Origin: Chromatiales bacterium
Lineage (GTDB): Bacteria > Pseudomonadota > Gammaproteobacteria > Chromatiales > Chromatiaceae
Assembly (NCBI GenBank): GCA_028280505.1
Contig: JANQLO010000040.1
Location: forward strand, 62,001-126,000
DNA: 64,000 nt
Reading direction: 5' to 3'
Positions within the stretch are counted from its first letter, which is position 1. Every line of letters starts with the position of its first letter. The position numbers and the translations under genes are program-made. The notes under the pieces were generated by a model. That model was not told the origin of the DNA. It worked only from the letters and a program-made list of their open reading frames with translations, and did no database searches. Shown here in pieces: positions 15,996 through 25,169 of the stretch.

Positions 15996-17897
15996 TCAAG
16001 ATAGCGAAAAGCCGTCTTCGCGCATCGTCGCCTCGAACATCATCAACGACCATAACACCGTACTGTGATCACGCCGACCCGATTGATGCTGATTCACCAA
16101 TTGGTTGAGATAGGCCGTATCGAACAGACCCGAGTCGACCAAACCGCCCTCCGTAATCGCATGGCGCAGCCTGTCCTTCAAAGGCCCACGGAACCATTTC
16201 GCCAGCGGCACGCCGAAACCCATTTTGGGCCGATACAAAACGTCATTTGGCAGATAAGGTTCAAGCGATTTTTTTAGAATGTATTTACCTTCCTGGCCCT
16301 TGAGCTTGTACTTCGAAGGCACAGTCGCGGCCCATTCCAAGAACTTGTGGTCGAGCAAAGGCACGCGCACCTCCAGTGCATGCGCCATGCTCGCCCGGTC
16401 GACTTTCGTCAAGATATCGCCGACCAAATACGTCTTGGTATCGATGTATTGAATCAGCGACAAAGGGTCGTCTGTGCCGGCCCGCGCCGCATGCCGGTGC
16501 ATAGTCTCGATCGCCCGATAACCCTGTAACTCGCGTTTCAATGCGGTACTGAACAACACGCTACGCTGTTCCGCCGTAGTCAACGAAACCGTATGCATAT
16601 AGGCCTCGACCGAATTACGCGCTAATGCCTGGAAGGTCGTTTTTGCCCGGAATACCCGCGGCGCCCAATCGGCCTTGGGATACCAACGCCCAAGTGCGCC
16701 GAACACGGGCCGCCGCAGACCGAGCGGCAAACGCGAGCGCAGTTGCTCTTCGTTCATATGCCAGCGATAGCGCCGATAGCCGGCGAAGTGCTCATCACCA
16801 CCGTCACCGGACAACGCCACCGTCACCCGTTTTTTCGCAAGTTCACAGACTCGATAGGTCGGGATCGCCGAACTGTCGGCATACGGCTCGTCATACAATT
16901 CAGCGAGCGTATCGAGTAAGCCGAAGTCTTCGCTCTCAACCTTCTGCTCGAAATGATTGGTGTGATAGCGTTCGGCAACCATCTGCGCATATTCGGTTTC
17001 GTCGAACTGTTTCACATCGAACCCGATCGCGCAGGTATTCACCGCGTCTTGCTGCAGCTGCGCCATCATCGCAACCACGGCACTGGAATCGACACCACCC
17101 GACAGGAATGCGCCCAAAGGCACCTCCGCCACCAGCCGGATGTCGACCGCCTCTCGCATACCGGCGATCAGTTGTTCGCGAATCGCACCTTCGTCCAATC
17201 CGGTCTGCGGTTGGAAGTGCAGATCCCAGTACGCTTGCGACGCCGGTACCGGCTTGCCTCGCTGAAGCAACAATGTATGCCCCGGCGGCAGTTTGCATAC
17301 GTCGCGGTAGATGGTTTTCGGCTCCGGTACATAGCCGAGCGCAAAGTAATCCTCAATCGCCTGCGGATCGACCTTGCGCGGCAGTGCCGGATGCTGTTTC
17401 AAGACCTTGAGTTCGGATCCGAAGACGAATTGACCGTCGGGCAGAATCGAGTAAAACAACGGCTTGATGCCAAGCCGGTCGCGCGCCAGAAACACGCTCT
17501 CGCGTTCGCGATCGTATAACGCAAAGGCGAACATGCCACGAAAATGCTGTACGCAGTCTTCACCCCATTCCCGCCAGGCGTACAGGATCACCTCGGTATC
17601 GCAACGGGTGCGAAACTCATAGCCCTTGGCCTTGAGTTCCTCGGCCAAATCCATGAAATTGTAGATCTCGCCGTTGTATACGACACAGAGCTTGCCGTCG
17701 GCACTGAACATCGGCTGTTGCCCCGACGACAGATCGATAATCGACAGGCGACGATGACCCAGGGCAACCCCCGGCTCGAGATGTACGCCCCCTTCGTCCG
17801 GCCCCCGATGAAATTGGCTTTCGTTCATACGATGGAGTAAATCCCCATCCAAATCGCGACGACCCTTCAGATCAAATATCCCGGCAATTCCACACAT
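15996..17897 (-). CDS. asparagine synthase-like amidotransferase, exosortase/PEP-CTERM system type
   Basis: Glutamine-dependent amidotransferase of 633 residues. The mature N-terminal nucleophile is Cys2 (MCGIAGIFDL), followed by the glutaminase domain (HRGPDEGG, YNGEIYN). The synthetase half begins with the PP-loop SGGVDSS at about 265-271 and ALSGDGGDEHFAGYRRYRW. Length and sequence resemble the amidotransferase found in exosortase A polysaccharide clusters rather than housekeeping AsnB. The glycosyltransferase 15 bp upstream belongs to the same kind of locus. No exosortase or PEP-CTERM protein is in the window, so the rest of that system is elsewhere or lost. Confidence 0.85.
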   Translation of the reverse strand: MCGIAGIFDLKGRRDLDGDLLHRMNESQFHRGPDEGGVHLEPGVALGHRRLSIIDLSSGQQPMFSADGKLCVVYNGEIYNFMDLAEELKAKGYEFRTRCDTEVILYAWREWGEDCVQHFRGMFAFALYDRERESVFLARDRLGIKPLFYSILPDGQFVFGSELKVLKQHPALPRKVDPQAIEDYFALGYVPEPKTIYRDVCKLPPGHTLLLQRGKPVPASQAYWDLHFQPQTGLDEGAIREQLIAGMREAVDIRLVAEVPLGAFLSGGVDSSAVVAMMAQLQQDAVNTCAIGFDVKQFDETEYAQMVAERYHTNHFEQKVESEDFGLLDTLAELYDEPYADSSAIPTYRVCELAKKRVTVALSGDGGDEHFAGYRRYRWHMNEEQLRSRLPLGLRRPVFGALGRWYPKADWAPRVFRAKTTFQALARNSVEAYMHTVSLTTAEQRSVLFSTALKRELQGYRAIETMHRHAARAGTDDPLSLIQYIDTKTYLVGDILTKVDRASMAHALEVRVPLLDHKFLEWAATVPSKYKLKGQEGKYILKKSLEPYLPNDVLYRPKMGFGVPLAKWFRGPLKDRLRHAITEGGLVDSGLFDTAYLNQLVNQHQSGRRDHSTVLWSLMMFEATMREDGFSLS

Positions 17898-17912
17898 ACT
17901 TCACCTGCTGCA

Positions 17913-19061
17913 TCAACGGGCAGCCAATACCTCATCGTAGATTGACAGGTACTGCCGAACCGTCCTGTCCCAATTAAACTTTTCATCGACGAACCGTCGT
18001 CCTTCGGCGCCCATCCGCCGGGTCGCCGACGGGTCGGCGATCATCTTTGCCAGGATATCGGCCAGGGCGGCCGGATCCGCAACCGGAACCAGATATCCGT
18101 TTCGGCCACCTTCCACCAACTCGGGGTTACCGCCAGTCCGGGTCGCGACCACAGGCAACCCGCTGGCCATCGCCTCCAATACCGTATTCGAAATGCCCTC
18201 AGCGAGCGATGGCAACACAAAGATATCCAGCATGCTCAACAGTTCTGGAATATCCGACCGATCCCCCGGCATCCAAACCAGATCATCGATGTCCAGTGTC
18301 ACCGCCAACTGTCGCAGATCGGCAAACAAGGGGCCGTCACCGACGAGCACGACACGCACTCGTTTGCGCAATTCGGGTTGATGCGCCAGCAGCAGTTGCA
18401 CGGCCCTTAGCAGCGTCTGTTGATCCTTGACCTCGGCCAAACGGCCGACCGTGCCCAGCAACACCGCGTTTTCGGGGAGAAAATCTGCCGGTTCCAACGC
18501 CGGCCGGGCATCCGGTCGCGACAGAAATCGCTGTTGGTCGACCCCGTTGTATATCTGCGCGACCCGCCGCTCGGCAATTCCGATGCCGAGAATGAGCCAT
18601 TCCTGCAAATCCCGGCTGACCGCGATATAGCGATGAATAAACGGATTGAGTGCCCGCCGCATCAGGCGATATTTACGATTGCTACCGTCCAGGTCGTAGA
18701 TATCGCGCCCGTGTTCACCATGGATCCGACGTACGCCAAACAACGGCAGAGTAACCGCCTGCATCTCTAGCGCGGCCAGATTACGGGTATGAACGATCGC
18801 CGGCCTGAGTTCGCGCAGGAGCTTCCAAAGGCGCCAGTAAACACCCGGTTCATGGCCCGGGCGCTTGTGCAGCGAAAAGATACGAACATCCGGCGCGGTG
18901 AAACGATCGGCAAAGTCATCGGCCTCGGTAAGGCAGATGATCACGTGCCGATAGCGAGCGGGCGGGAAACGGTTGATGATGTTTACCATGCCGTTCTCCA
19001 TGCCTCCGGTGCGGAAGGCATAGACGATATGAGCCACGAGCGGCGGGAGGCCGTTATTCAT
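17913..19061 (-). CDS. glycosyltransferase, exosortase/PEP-CTERM-associated sugar transferase type
   Basis: GT-B fold glycosyltransferase of 382 residues. It opens with PLVAHIVYAFRTGGMENGMV and contains the GT4 block LPSLAEGISNTVLEAMASGLPVVAT with its E-x7-E pattern, plus IYNGVD and GTVGRLAEVKDQ. The whole matches the sugar transferases that accompany exosortase A systems and act on cytoplasmic, lipid-linked exopolysaccharide precursors. It is the first gene of a two-gene unit with the amidotransferase. Confidence 0.85.
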   Translation of the reverse strand: MNNGLPPLVAHIVYAFRTGGMENGMVNIINRFPPARYRHVIICLTEADDFADRFTAPDVRIFSLHKRPGHEPGVYWRLWKLLRELRPAIVHTRNLAALEMQAVTLPLFGVRRIHGEHGRDIYDLDGSNRKYRLMRRALNPFIHRYIAVSRDLQEWLILGIGIAERRVAQIYNGVDQQRFLSRPDARPALEPADFLPENAVLLGTVGRLAEVKDQQTLLRAVQLLLAHQPELRKRVRVVLVGDGPLFADLRQLAVTLDIDDLVWMPGDRSDIPELLSMLDIFVLPSLAEGISNTVLEAMASGLPVVATRTGGNPELVEGGRNGYLVPVADPAALADILAKMIADPSATRRMGAEGRRFVDEKFNWDRTVRQYLSIYDEVLAAR

Positions 19062-19342
19062 GAACGGTTACACCACTGGTTTTCCCCAAATCGCCGAAAA
19101 AACGACGAGACCGGATTTGTTTTTGTTTCATCGCGCCAGACTTCGCGGGCTATATTCGGATTCTGCTCGTTTTCCCGGGCAGGCCGACATTCCCACAGCG
19201 GTGACGAGTTAGCAAGCGCCGTGGTATCGCCTCGAACCGGAGGCCGCGTCGCCCGTCTTTCGAATCGTACAGTATCCGTAACGTTATTTTGCGACAGGAT
19301 CATTTACCGTTAGGGTATCGACCAGCCGACAAGAACCTCACG

Positions 19343-19783
19343 GTGGATACTCAGACAACCATATTAAATAACGGCAGTACCAAACCGGTCGTACTCTACG
19401 ATGGCGGCTGTCCGCTCTGTCAGCGCGAGATAGCACACTATCGCCGCCTGGATCGCCAGGGCTCGATTCGCTGGCTTGACCTTACCGATCCTGCCATCAC
19501 ACTTCCCGGCGACGTCGACCGGGAAGCCGCCATGAAGCGCATGCATGTGCGCGATGTCAATGGGCACTGGCACACAGGCGCATGGGCATTCGCCGAGCTT
19601 TGGTCTCACTTACCTTTCTATCACCTGCCCGCCCGGTTGGTACGGGGGACTGGCACATTACCTTTGATGGATCGCGTTTATACCGGCTTCGCCCGCTGGC
19701 GTCTCCGCAAACGTTGTTCGGACAAACATTGCCCCACATCGGCAGCCCCCGACAAGACCGATCCACCCTCATCGGGAGATTAA
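19343..19783 (+). CDS. DCC family thiol-disulfide oxidoreductase-like protein (DUF393)
   Basis: Small predicted redox protein with the defining motif VVLYDGGCPLCQREIAHYRR (CPLC). A second conserved area is HTGAWAFAELW. The C-terminus is basic with two Cys (KRCSDKHCP). The start is uncertain: GTG 19343 gives 146 residues and TTG 19289 gives 164; neither has a clear RBS, and the added residues of the longer form are not family-like. Three bp separate it from the NDUFA9-like gene, so they are co-transcribed. Confidence 0.8.
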   Translation: MDTQTTILNNGSTKPVVLYDGGCPLCQREIAHYRRLDRQGSIRWLDLTDPAITLPGDVDREAAMKRMHVRDVNGHWHTGAWAFAELWSHLPFYHLPARLVRGTGTLPLMDRVYTGFARWRLRKRCSDKHCPTSAAPDKTDPPSSGD

Positions 19784-19786
19784 ACG

Positions 19787-20716
19787 ATGCGCGTCACAAT
19801 CTTCGGCGGAACCGGGTTCGTCGGCAGCTACATCGTCGACGCACTGATCGATGCAGACATCGAGCCATCGCTATTGGTAAGGCAAGGCCATGAAGACCGG
19901 GTGAGGTATCCCGAAGTTTGCCATACAGTCAGCGGCGACATCGCCAACCAGACCGCGGTCGAACAAGCGATGGAAGGTACCGATGCCGTGATCTACAATA
20001 TCGGCATCCTGCGCGAATCGACGGCCAAAGGTACCACGTTCAAAGAACTCCACGCGGACGCTCCGTGTCGAGTGATGGACAGCGCTAAACGACTGGGTAT
20101 CGACCGCTTCCTATTGATGAGCGCCAACGGTGTCAAAGAAGAGGGCACCGCCTACCAACGCACAAAGTATCAGGCGGAACAACACTTGGCGACCGCTGGG
20201 CTGGCCTGGACCGTATTTCGACCGTCTGTCGTCTTCGGCGACCCGCGCGGACGTATGGAATTTGCAAGCCAGCTGTTACAGGAAGTCATCAAATTACCGC
20301 TGCCCGCACCCTTGTTCTACCCCGGCTTGCTACCTTTCGGGGCCGGGGCGTTCGAACTCTCGCCCGTCCATGTGCGTGATGTCGCACGAGCCTTCGTCAA
20401 CAGCCTCGACAAGGATGAAACGATAGGCAGGATCATTCATCTCGGTGGGCCGGAGACACTCACTTGGCGAGCGATACTCAAGACGATCGCCGGAGCCGTC
20501 GGCCGCCGTAAATGGATGTTTCCGGTACCGGCACTCAGTGTATCCATGGCGGCCACGCTGTTGGAACGCTATGACGACTTTCCCGTTACCCGAGATCAAT
20601 TGCGCATGCTGCTCGAAGGCAACCATTGCAACAGCGACGGATTAAGGGATCTGGGCATCGAGCCGACCGCATTCGACGAACAAACTCTGCGTTACTTGCG
20701 AGAAAACGGACAATAG
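19787..20716 (+). CDS. NAD(P)-binding epimerase, complex I NDUFA9-like family
   Basis: Atypical short-chain dehydrogenase of 309 residues. The N-terminal nucleotide site is VTIFGGTGFVGSYIVDAL; the catalytic region is modified, with LLMSANGVKEEGTAYQRTKYQAE. The C-terminal part (SPVHVRDVARAFVNSLDK, HLGGPETLTWRAILKTIA) matches bacterial proteins related to the mitochondrial complex I accessory subunit NDUFA9. The bacterial role is uncertain, perhaps quinone- or lipid-related. It is co-transcribed with the DCC protein and convergent with nhaR. Confidence 0.85.
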   Translation: MRVTIFGGTGFVGSYIVDALIDADIEPSLLVRQGHEDRVRYPEVCHTVSGDIANQTAVEQAMEGTDAVIYNIGILRESTAKGTTFKELHADAPCRVMDSAKRLGIDRFLLMSANGVKEEGTAYQRTKYQAEQHLATAGLAWTVFRPSVVFGDPRGRMEFASQLLQEVIKLPLPAPLFYPGLLPFGAGAFELSPVHVRDVARAFVNSLDKDETIGRIIHLGGPETLTWRAILKTIAGAVGRRKWMFPVPALSVSMAATLLERYDDFPVTRDQLRMLLEGNHCNSDGLRDLGIEPTAFDEQTLRYLRENGQ

Positions 20717-20726
20717 GCAGGCTGGT

Positions 20727-21632
20727 TCAGACGAAGAGTTCTTTGCGCGCCGCCTCCGTTACCGCGGTTACAGCCGGATGTTTGATACGACGTTCGGGTG
20801 AGATCACATAGAAACGTTCCTTGATTTCTTCGGTGCGACCGATCACCTCGACCTCGTACTTGTTCAATACGTCTTGCTCAACCGCAGTCGGTGTCGTGAA
20901 AATCCCGACCCCACGTTCACCAAAGGCCTTCATCAACGCACGGTCATCAATCTCGGCAACCACCTGTGGCTCTATGCTGTGTCGATCGAACCAGGTCTCC
21001 AGGCTACGCCGCAGATTACTGCCACTGCTTGGCATCAACATCGGCAGCCCACTCAAACTATGCGGGAACTCCGGACCTAAAGAAGCAGCCTGGCCCGGCA
21101 AACCGAAAAAGCTCACCCCGGATTCGCCTAGCGGATGGTTATAGGCACGGATGTTCAATGCCGGATTCACCGGACTGTCCGCCAATACCGCATCGAGCTT
21201 GTGCACCGAGAGGTCAGCAAGCAGGTCCACCAGCGGCGCCTCGTGGCAAACGAGGTTAACCGGATCCGGCATTTGAAGAATGGGTTCGAGCACACGATAG
21301 GCCACCAATTTGGGTACGACCATCGCGACCCCGACCTTGACGGTAATCGACGACCCTGGCGTACGCCCCGAAATGACGTCCTGCAACTCGAGGCCGAGCC
21401 GAAACATTTCATCGGCATAGGAGAAAACCAGGCGGCCGGTTTCGGTCAATACCAACTGACGGCCATCACGCTGAAACAGTTTGGCCCCGATCTGTTGCTC
21501 CAATTCGCGCAACTGACCACTGATAGTCTGAGGTGTGAGGTAGAGGGCATCGGCCGCACGAGCGATCGAACCATGGCTTGCGACGGACCAAAAGTAACGC
21601 AGATGTTTTAGATTGAGTTTTAGATTTGGCAT
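20727..21632 (-). CDS. nhaR: NhaR-like LysR family transcriptional activator
   Basis: LysR regulator of 301 residues. The helix-turn-helix region is LKHLRYFWSVASHGSIARAA through LYLTPQTISGQLRELEQQIG. The sequence, including SPERRIKHPAVTAVTEAARK at the C-terminus, is of the NhaR group, which activates Na+/H+ antiporter genes in response to sodium and alkali. No nhaA is adjacent, so the target is elsewhere. It lies 43 bp downstream of the universal stress protein gene on the same strand and may be its partner. Confidence 0.85.
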   Translation of the reverse strand: MPNLKLNLKHLRYFWSVASHGSIARAADALYLTPQTISGQLRELEQQIGAKLFQRDGRQLVLTETGRLVFSYADEMFRLGLELQDVISGRTPGSSITVKVGVAMVVPKLVAYRVLEPILQMPDPVNLVCHEAPLVDLLADLSVHKLDAVLADSPVNPALNIRAYNHPLGESGVSFFGLPGQAASLGPEFPHSLSGLPMLMPSSGSNLRRSLETWFDRHSIEPQVVAEIDDRALMKAFGERGVGIFTTPTAVEQDVLNKYEVEVIGRTEEIKERFYVISPERRIKHPAVTAVTEAARKELFV

Positions 21633-21675
21633 TCGTCAATATCCCATCGCACCACGCATGGCTGCCGCCACCTCG

Positions 21676-22599
21676 TTACTCTACCGGCGATACGAAACCC
21701 GCGGGCTTGACCGCCAACACCGAAGTATTGGTGGTCTGCAGGACATCCTCGGCGGTGTTGCCAATAAAGAACCCCGGAATACCCGTGCGTCCAACAGTAC
21801 CGAGTACGATCAAATCGGCAGACACCTGCTCGGAAAGTTGCCGAATAGCCTCCGCCGATTCACCCTTGACCACATGCACCCGAGGATCGTCAACCGCGAT
21901 ACCGTAATCATCCAACAAGGTGCCCACGGCATCGCGATGCTTCTGCTCGGTCCACTCCAACATATTCTCGAGTTCGACGTCCGGTAGGCGTAAACGACCG
22001 TCACGCAGCATCGATTCACCATCGAGATGCCAGGCATGAACGATGGACAATTGAGACGATTCGAGTTCAGCGAGCGAGGTCGACAAATCCATGATCATGG
22101 GATCACAGCCAGCCAGTGAGAGCGGATCGACCGCGGCCAGAATCGAATCGTATGACGCCTTAGCGGCGGGCCGATCGATCCAAACCGGGCAAGGGCACTT
22201 GCGCAATAGGTGCATGTCCGTACTCCCGAACAGTCGTTCGGTGAGCCCGGCCGGGCTACGCGCATCTTTGATCAACAGATCGTAGCCGTTGAGTTGCACC
22301 GCTCGAATGACTTCAACGAAAGTGATCCCCGACAATACCTTGGTGTAGATCATGGTTCCGGCATGATCGAAAGGTTGCACCAAGGCTTCCAACGCCTCCT
22401 GGCGTTTTACCGCCATCAGATCGGCGATATCGATATCTAACTGAGCGCTAATCTCGCTCGGCGTATCAACGGAACCAATAACATCCACCACCGTCAAACG
22501 GGCCTGATTGCGCTCGGCAAGCGCGACTGCACGCGATAAAGCCGTCGATGGGGTATCCTGCTCGTCAGCGAGAAACAGAATGTTCTTAAAACGCTTCAT
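21676..22599 (-). CDS. tandem universal stress protein (UspA/UspE-like)
   Basis: Cytoplasmic stress protein of 307 residues made of two Usp domains (about 1-145 and 150-300). The second keeps the ATP-binding loop GTVGRTGIPGFFIGNTAEDV. The first starts FKNILFLADEQDTPSTALSR and its nucleotide loop is less well kept, as in UspE. Such proteins respond to starvation, oxidants and loss of membrane energisation. It is followed by nhaR on the same strand. Confidence 0.88.
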   Translation of the reverse strand: MKRFKNILFLADEQDTPSTALSRAVALAERNQARLTVVDVIGSVDTPSEISAQLDIDIADLMAVKRQEALEALVQPFDHAGTMIYTKVLSGITFVEVIRAVQLNGYDLLIKDARSPAGLTERLFGSTDMHLLRKCPCPVWIDRPAAKASYDSILAAVDPLSLAGCDPMIMDLSTSLAELESSQLSIVHAWHLDGESMLRDGRLRLPDVELENMLEWTEQKHRDAVGTLLDDYGIAVDDPRVHVVKGESAEAIRQLSEQVSADLIVLGTVGRTGIPGFFIGNTAEDVLQTTNTSVLAVKPAGFVSPVE

Positions 22600-23407
22600 A
22601 CATCACCTATACACGGTTCGGTTGGATCACTAAGAGAATGACCAGTAACCGCGGACCGAGTTCAGATCACCCTCCCTATTGCCAACCCGATAACTACCGC
22701 CCTCAAGACTCGAGTCGTTCCACAAACCGCACCCGACGCAAGCACACCGGATTCCTCACCCGTTAACGCCGCATTCGAAGAAAGAGCGCTCCGGGTAATG
22801 CCGTGAGTCACTGCGAGCAAGAAACAATGCACCGGACGCTTTGTCACGCCCCATACCTACGACATTACCGAGAGCAAAGGGAGGAATAAAATCGAACGAC
22901 TCGAGCTCACTGCCATCATTCGCACATGGCCTAGCTCGATGCCGCCCTGGCATTGAAAAACGAGTGTTTATGCATCCCGCATAAACGTCATCTCTATCAG
23001 ACGCATTAAAACGCATGGCAGTAGTCAGCGATCGTGTCATGACCTCCTCGCTCGGACCTCATGGGCTGCCTTACCCGTTACAAGCGTTCGACGGACGATA
23101 AAGGATTCACACTTCGAAGCGATGTTTATCTTTATCGCAGCCGACGATTTCGTGCACCGCGTGCCTCATCGAGCACAACGAAGCACGGAAGCTTTGATTG
23201 CAATATTCGCTCTAAAGCCGAAAAAGTAAAAATCGAATTGAGACGATGTCTAGTTCGTATTTTTCGATGCTTTGGAGTTTAGCGCATCTGCCGGTAAAAC
23301 AAGAGAAAACCAGGTGTGCGAGAATAGGAGAAATGCTTTTAAGTATATGATTTTAAAATACTAAAAAGATAATCGATATGGTGCTTTTTGAGTTTCAGAC
23401 CAAAGCG
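22600..23407. other. 808-bp stretch without a supported gene; one perfect hairpin
   Basis: No frame shows a recognisable protein. A 94-codon frame on the - strand (22756-23040) has GGAGG only 2 bp before its ATG and a composition unlike the neighbours, so it is not called. A perfect 8-bp stem with a 5-base loop (GTTTATGC/GCATAAAC) lies at 22966-22986 without a T-run. The segment 23330-23390 is distinctly AT-rich. The region may hold promoters for the stress protein gene or an unrecognised RNA. Confidence 0.4.
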
Positions 23408-23713
23408 TCAGGCACTTTGCGATAATCTTTCAGGATTAAAACGGCGCCTGACAGCACGCGAACAGCGATCCAGACTGCGTTTCACCGCGCGTTGAAGATC
23501 GACCTGTGTTTCGTCGACGATGATGTCCGCGCCACGAGAGACCTTGGCGCGCAAATGGCAACGATACAACGCGGTCCCAAGCGGATCATAGGTACGATCA
23601 ACCTGTATCGATACCAAATCAACCGTGCCGCGCAGACCACTTTGAAAGAACTGCAGCAGCTGTTCGACCTGGTCCCTGGTCTCCGTGCTGTTGCTTTCGA
23701 TATTGACTTGCAA
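23408..23713 (-). CDS. HPF/RaiA-like ribosome-associated protein
   Basis: Small protein (101 residues) with the sigma-54-modulation/HPF fold pattern: an alternating strand at the N-terminus (MQVNIESNS), a helix, VSIQVDRTYDPLG..YRCHLRAKVSRGADIIVDE, and a basic C-terminal helix RAVKRSLDRCSRAVRRRF that would contact rRNA. It starts with TTG preceded by GGAGGAG at good spacing. It follows the release-factor-like gene by 17 bp on the same strand. Members inactivate or protect ribosomes during stress. Confidence 0.75.
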   Translation of the reverse strand: MQVNIESNSTETRDQVEQLLQFFQSGLRGTVDLVSIQVDRTYDPLGTALYRCHLRAKVSRGADIIVDETQVDLQRAVKRSLDRCSRAVRRRFNPERLSQSA

Positions 23714-23730
23714 AGTCTCCTCCCGCGTCG

Positions 23731-24918
23731 TCAGGCGACGAGATCAAGTTCGCGATAGGCCATCGGTAACGGCATGACGTTGAAACCTCCCGGCTGTCGT
23801 AACAGACAACCGACACCACCGAGGTAACGTAATTCATCCGAATCGGCTATCACCACCCTGGCACCCTGCCGGCAGGCCATGCGGCTCAGTTCGACCACCG
23901 GATCCCAAACAGCGAGCGTATGGCTGCCACAAGCTGGGCAACTGCCGGGCCTGGCCGCGAAAAAACCGCCGTTGTCGCAACGACGACATACCCAGCCCGG
24001 TTCTGCCGGCTGATCTTTTGCGATCACCAGTGTTTCCACCTTGCCGCTACGTAGCGCCTTGAGGCTGGCCAGACGTCCGGCGACCGCCCTGCCGGGAATA
24101 CGTAAAGCCTGTACCAAATGGGCTGCCGTCTCGGCCGAATCGATCCTTGCCAAATCGGCCATACGTGCACGAACGAAATCGATCGCTTCCAACTGCGACA
24201 GACTACTCGGCACGACCATCACATCGATCAGACGCTTGGTTACCCGGCTCGGCAACCAGATGCGCAAATCACGGAGTGCTGCCGGATCACCCGCCAGCAC
24301 CAGCGGTGCCGGCGTGCTACCGACCAGTACGCGCTTCACCCGCTGCAATGGGCGATCCAGGGACGCGATGATGCGTTTGCGGCCCCAGCGGCCCGGCGAA
24401 GCAGAGGCGACAGCCCCTCCGAGCCTGGCCCATACCTTCGCCCGAGTTGTGCCGGTATCGACATCGATAACTTGTACGCTATTTTGTCGCGCCAAGGCCA
24501 ATATGAACGGACGCTCGATCTCCGCCAACGCCAAAAGCGGATCCAAAACCGGCACGCGGTAGTACCGCACAAGATCGTCGAAGGGGATCGCGAACTTGAG
24601 TGTCCGAGCGATCGGACCACCCGCCGGATTTCGGACAAACAATGCCATACCCTGTGCATCATCCGACCAGGCCTTACTCAATTGCCGTTCAGCCAAATCG
24701 AGCAGCTCATCGAAATCGCGCCGCGCAACCTCGTGCAGTGCCTTACGTAAAGCCACGGCTTCACGCCGCAGCGACAACAAACAAGCCGTTAAGCCGACAC
24801 GCGCATCGAAGTAGCCACTCAATACATCGGTAGTGCCTGCCTCGACCGAGGCCAATAAACGAAGTTGTTTATTGAGTCCCGCCATGCGAGTAAAACTCGA
24901 GTCGAGCCGGTATTGCAT
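23731..24918 (-). CDS. bacterial archaeo-eukaryotic release factor 1-like protein (baeRF family)
   Basis: 395-residue protein with an N-terminal helical part, a middle domain with AGDPAALRDLRIWLPSRV (typical of eRF1/Pelota-like domain 2-3 folds) and a C-terminal domain into which a four-Cys zinc ribbon is inserted (CRRC...CPACG, about 309-331), ending RMACRQGARVVIADSDELR. No GGQ tripeptide is present, so peptide release is unlikely. Relatives include Balon, a ribosome-hibernation factor related to Pelota. The HPF-like gene 17 bp downstream supports a ribosome-related role. Family placement is from pattern recognition and needs a profile search. Confidence 0.65.
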   Translation of the reverse strand: MQYRLDSSFTRMAGLNKQLRLLASVEAGTTDVLSGYFDARVGLTACLLSLRREAVALRKALHEVARRDFDELLDLAERQLSKAWSDDAQGMALFVRNPAGGPIARTLKFAIPFDDLVRYYRVPVLDPLLALAEIERPFILALARQNSVQVIDVDTGTTRAKVWARLGGAVASASPGRWGRKRIIASLDRPLQRVKRVLVGSTPAPLVLAGDPAALRDLRIWLPSRVTKRLIDVMVVPSSLSQLEAIDFVRARMADLARIDSAETAAHLVQALRIPGRAVAGRLASLKALRSGKVETLVIAKDQPAEPGWVCRRCDNGGFFAARPGSCPACGSHTLAVWDPVVELSRMACRQGARVVIADSDELRYLGGVGCLLRQPGGFNVMPLPMAYRELDLVA

Positions 24919-25169
24919 CGATTGTCTCCTCGACGAGCGCTAGTCGATGCAAAGCAGTATTACCAATATGGGAAAAAGTTGAGATCGACATAAACAGGCC
25001 AATTGCTCGGATTTTACGAACCGCTCTCATTGCATCGCGAAACGCCATAAAGCAACGGTTTTTCCTAACAATTTAAGCGGTTAATTCGATCTTATCGATG
25101 TACTAAAACAGCCGGGCAACCCCTAAATTTAGTTACTCATATCGGAGTAACAGACATCGGGAGGTCTTG

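Noticed and set aside
19058-19303. 81-codon - strand gene upstream of the glycosyltransferase
   Set aside because: Overlaps the start of the glycosyltransferase in the promoter area; low-complexity polar translation with no support.
22756-23040. 94-codon - strand gene with GGAGG upstream
   Set aside because: RBS is only 2 bp from the ATG and the composition is unlike real neighbours.
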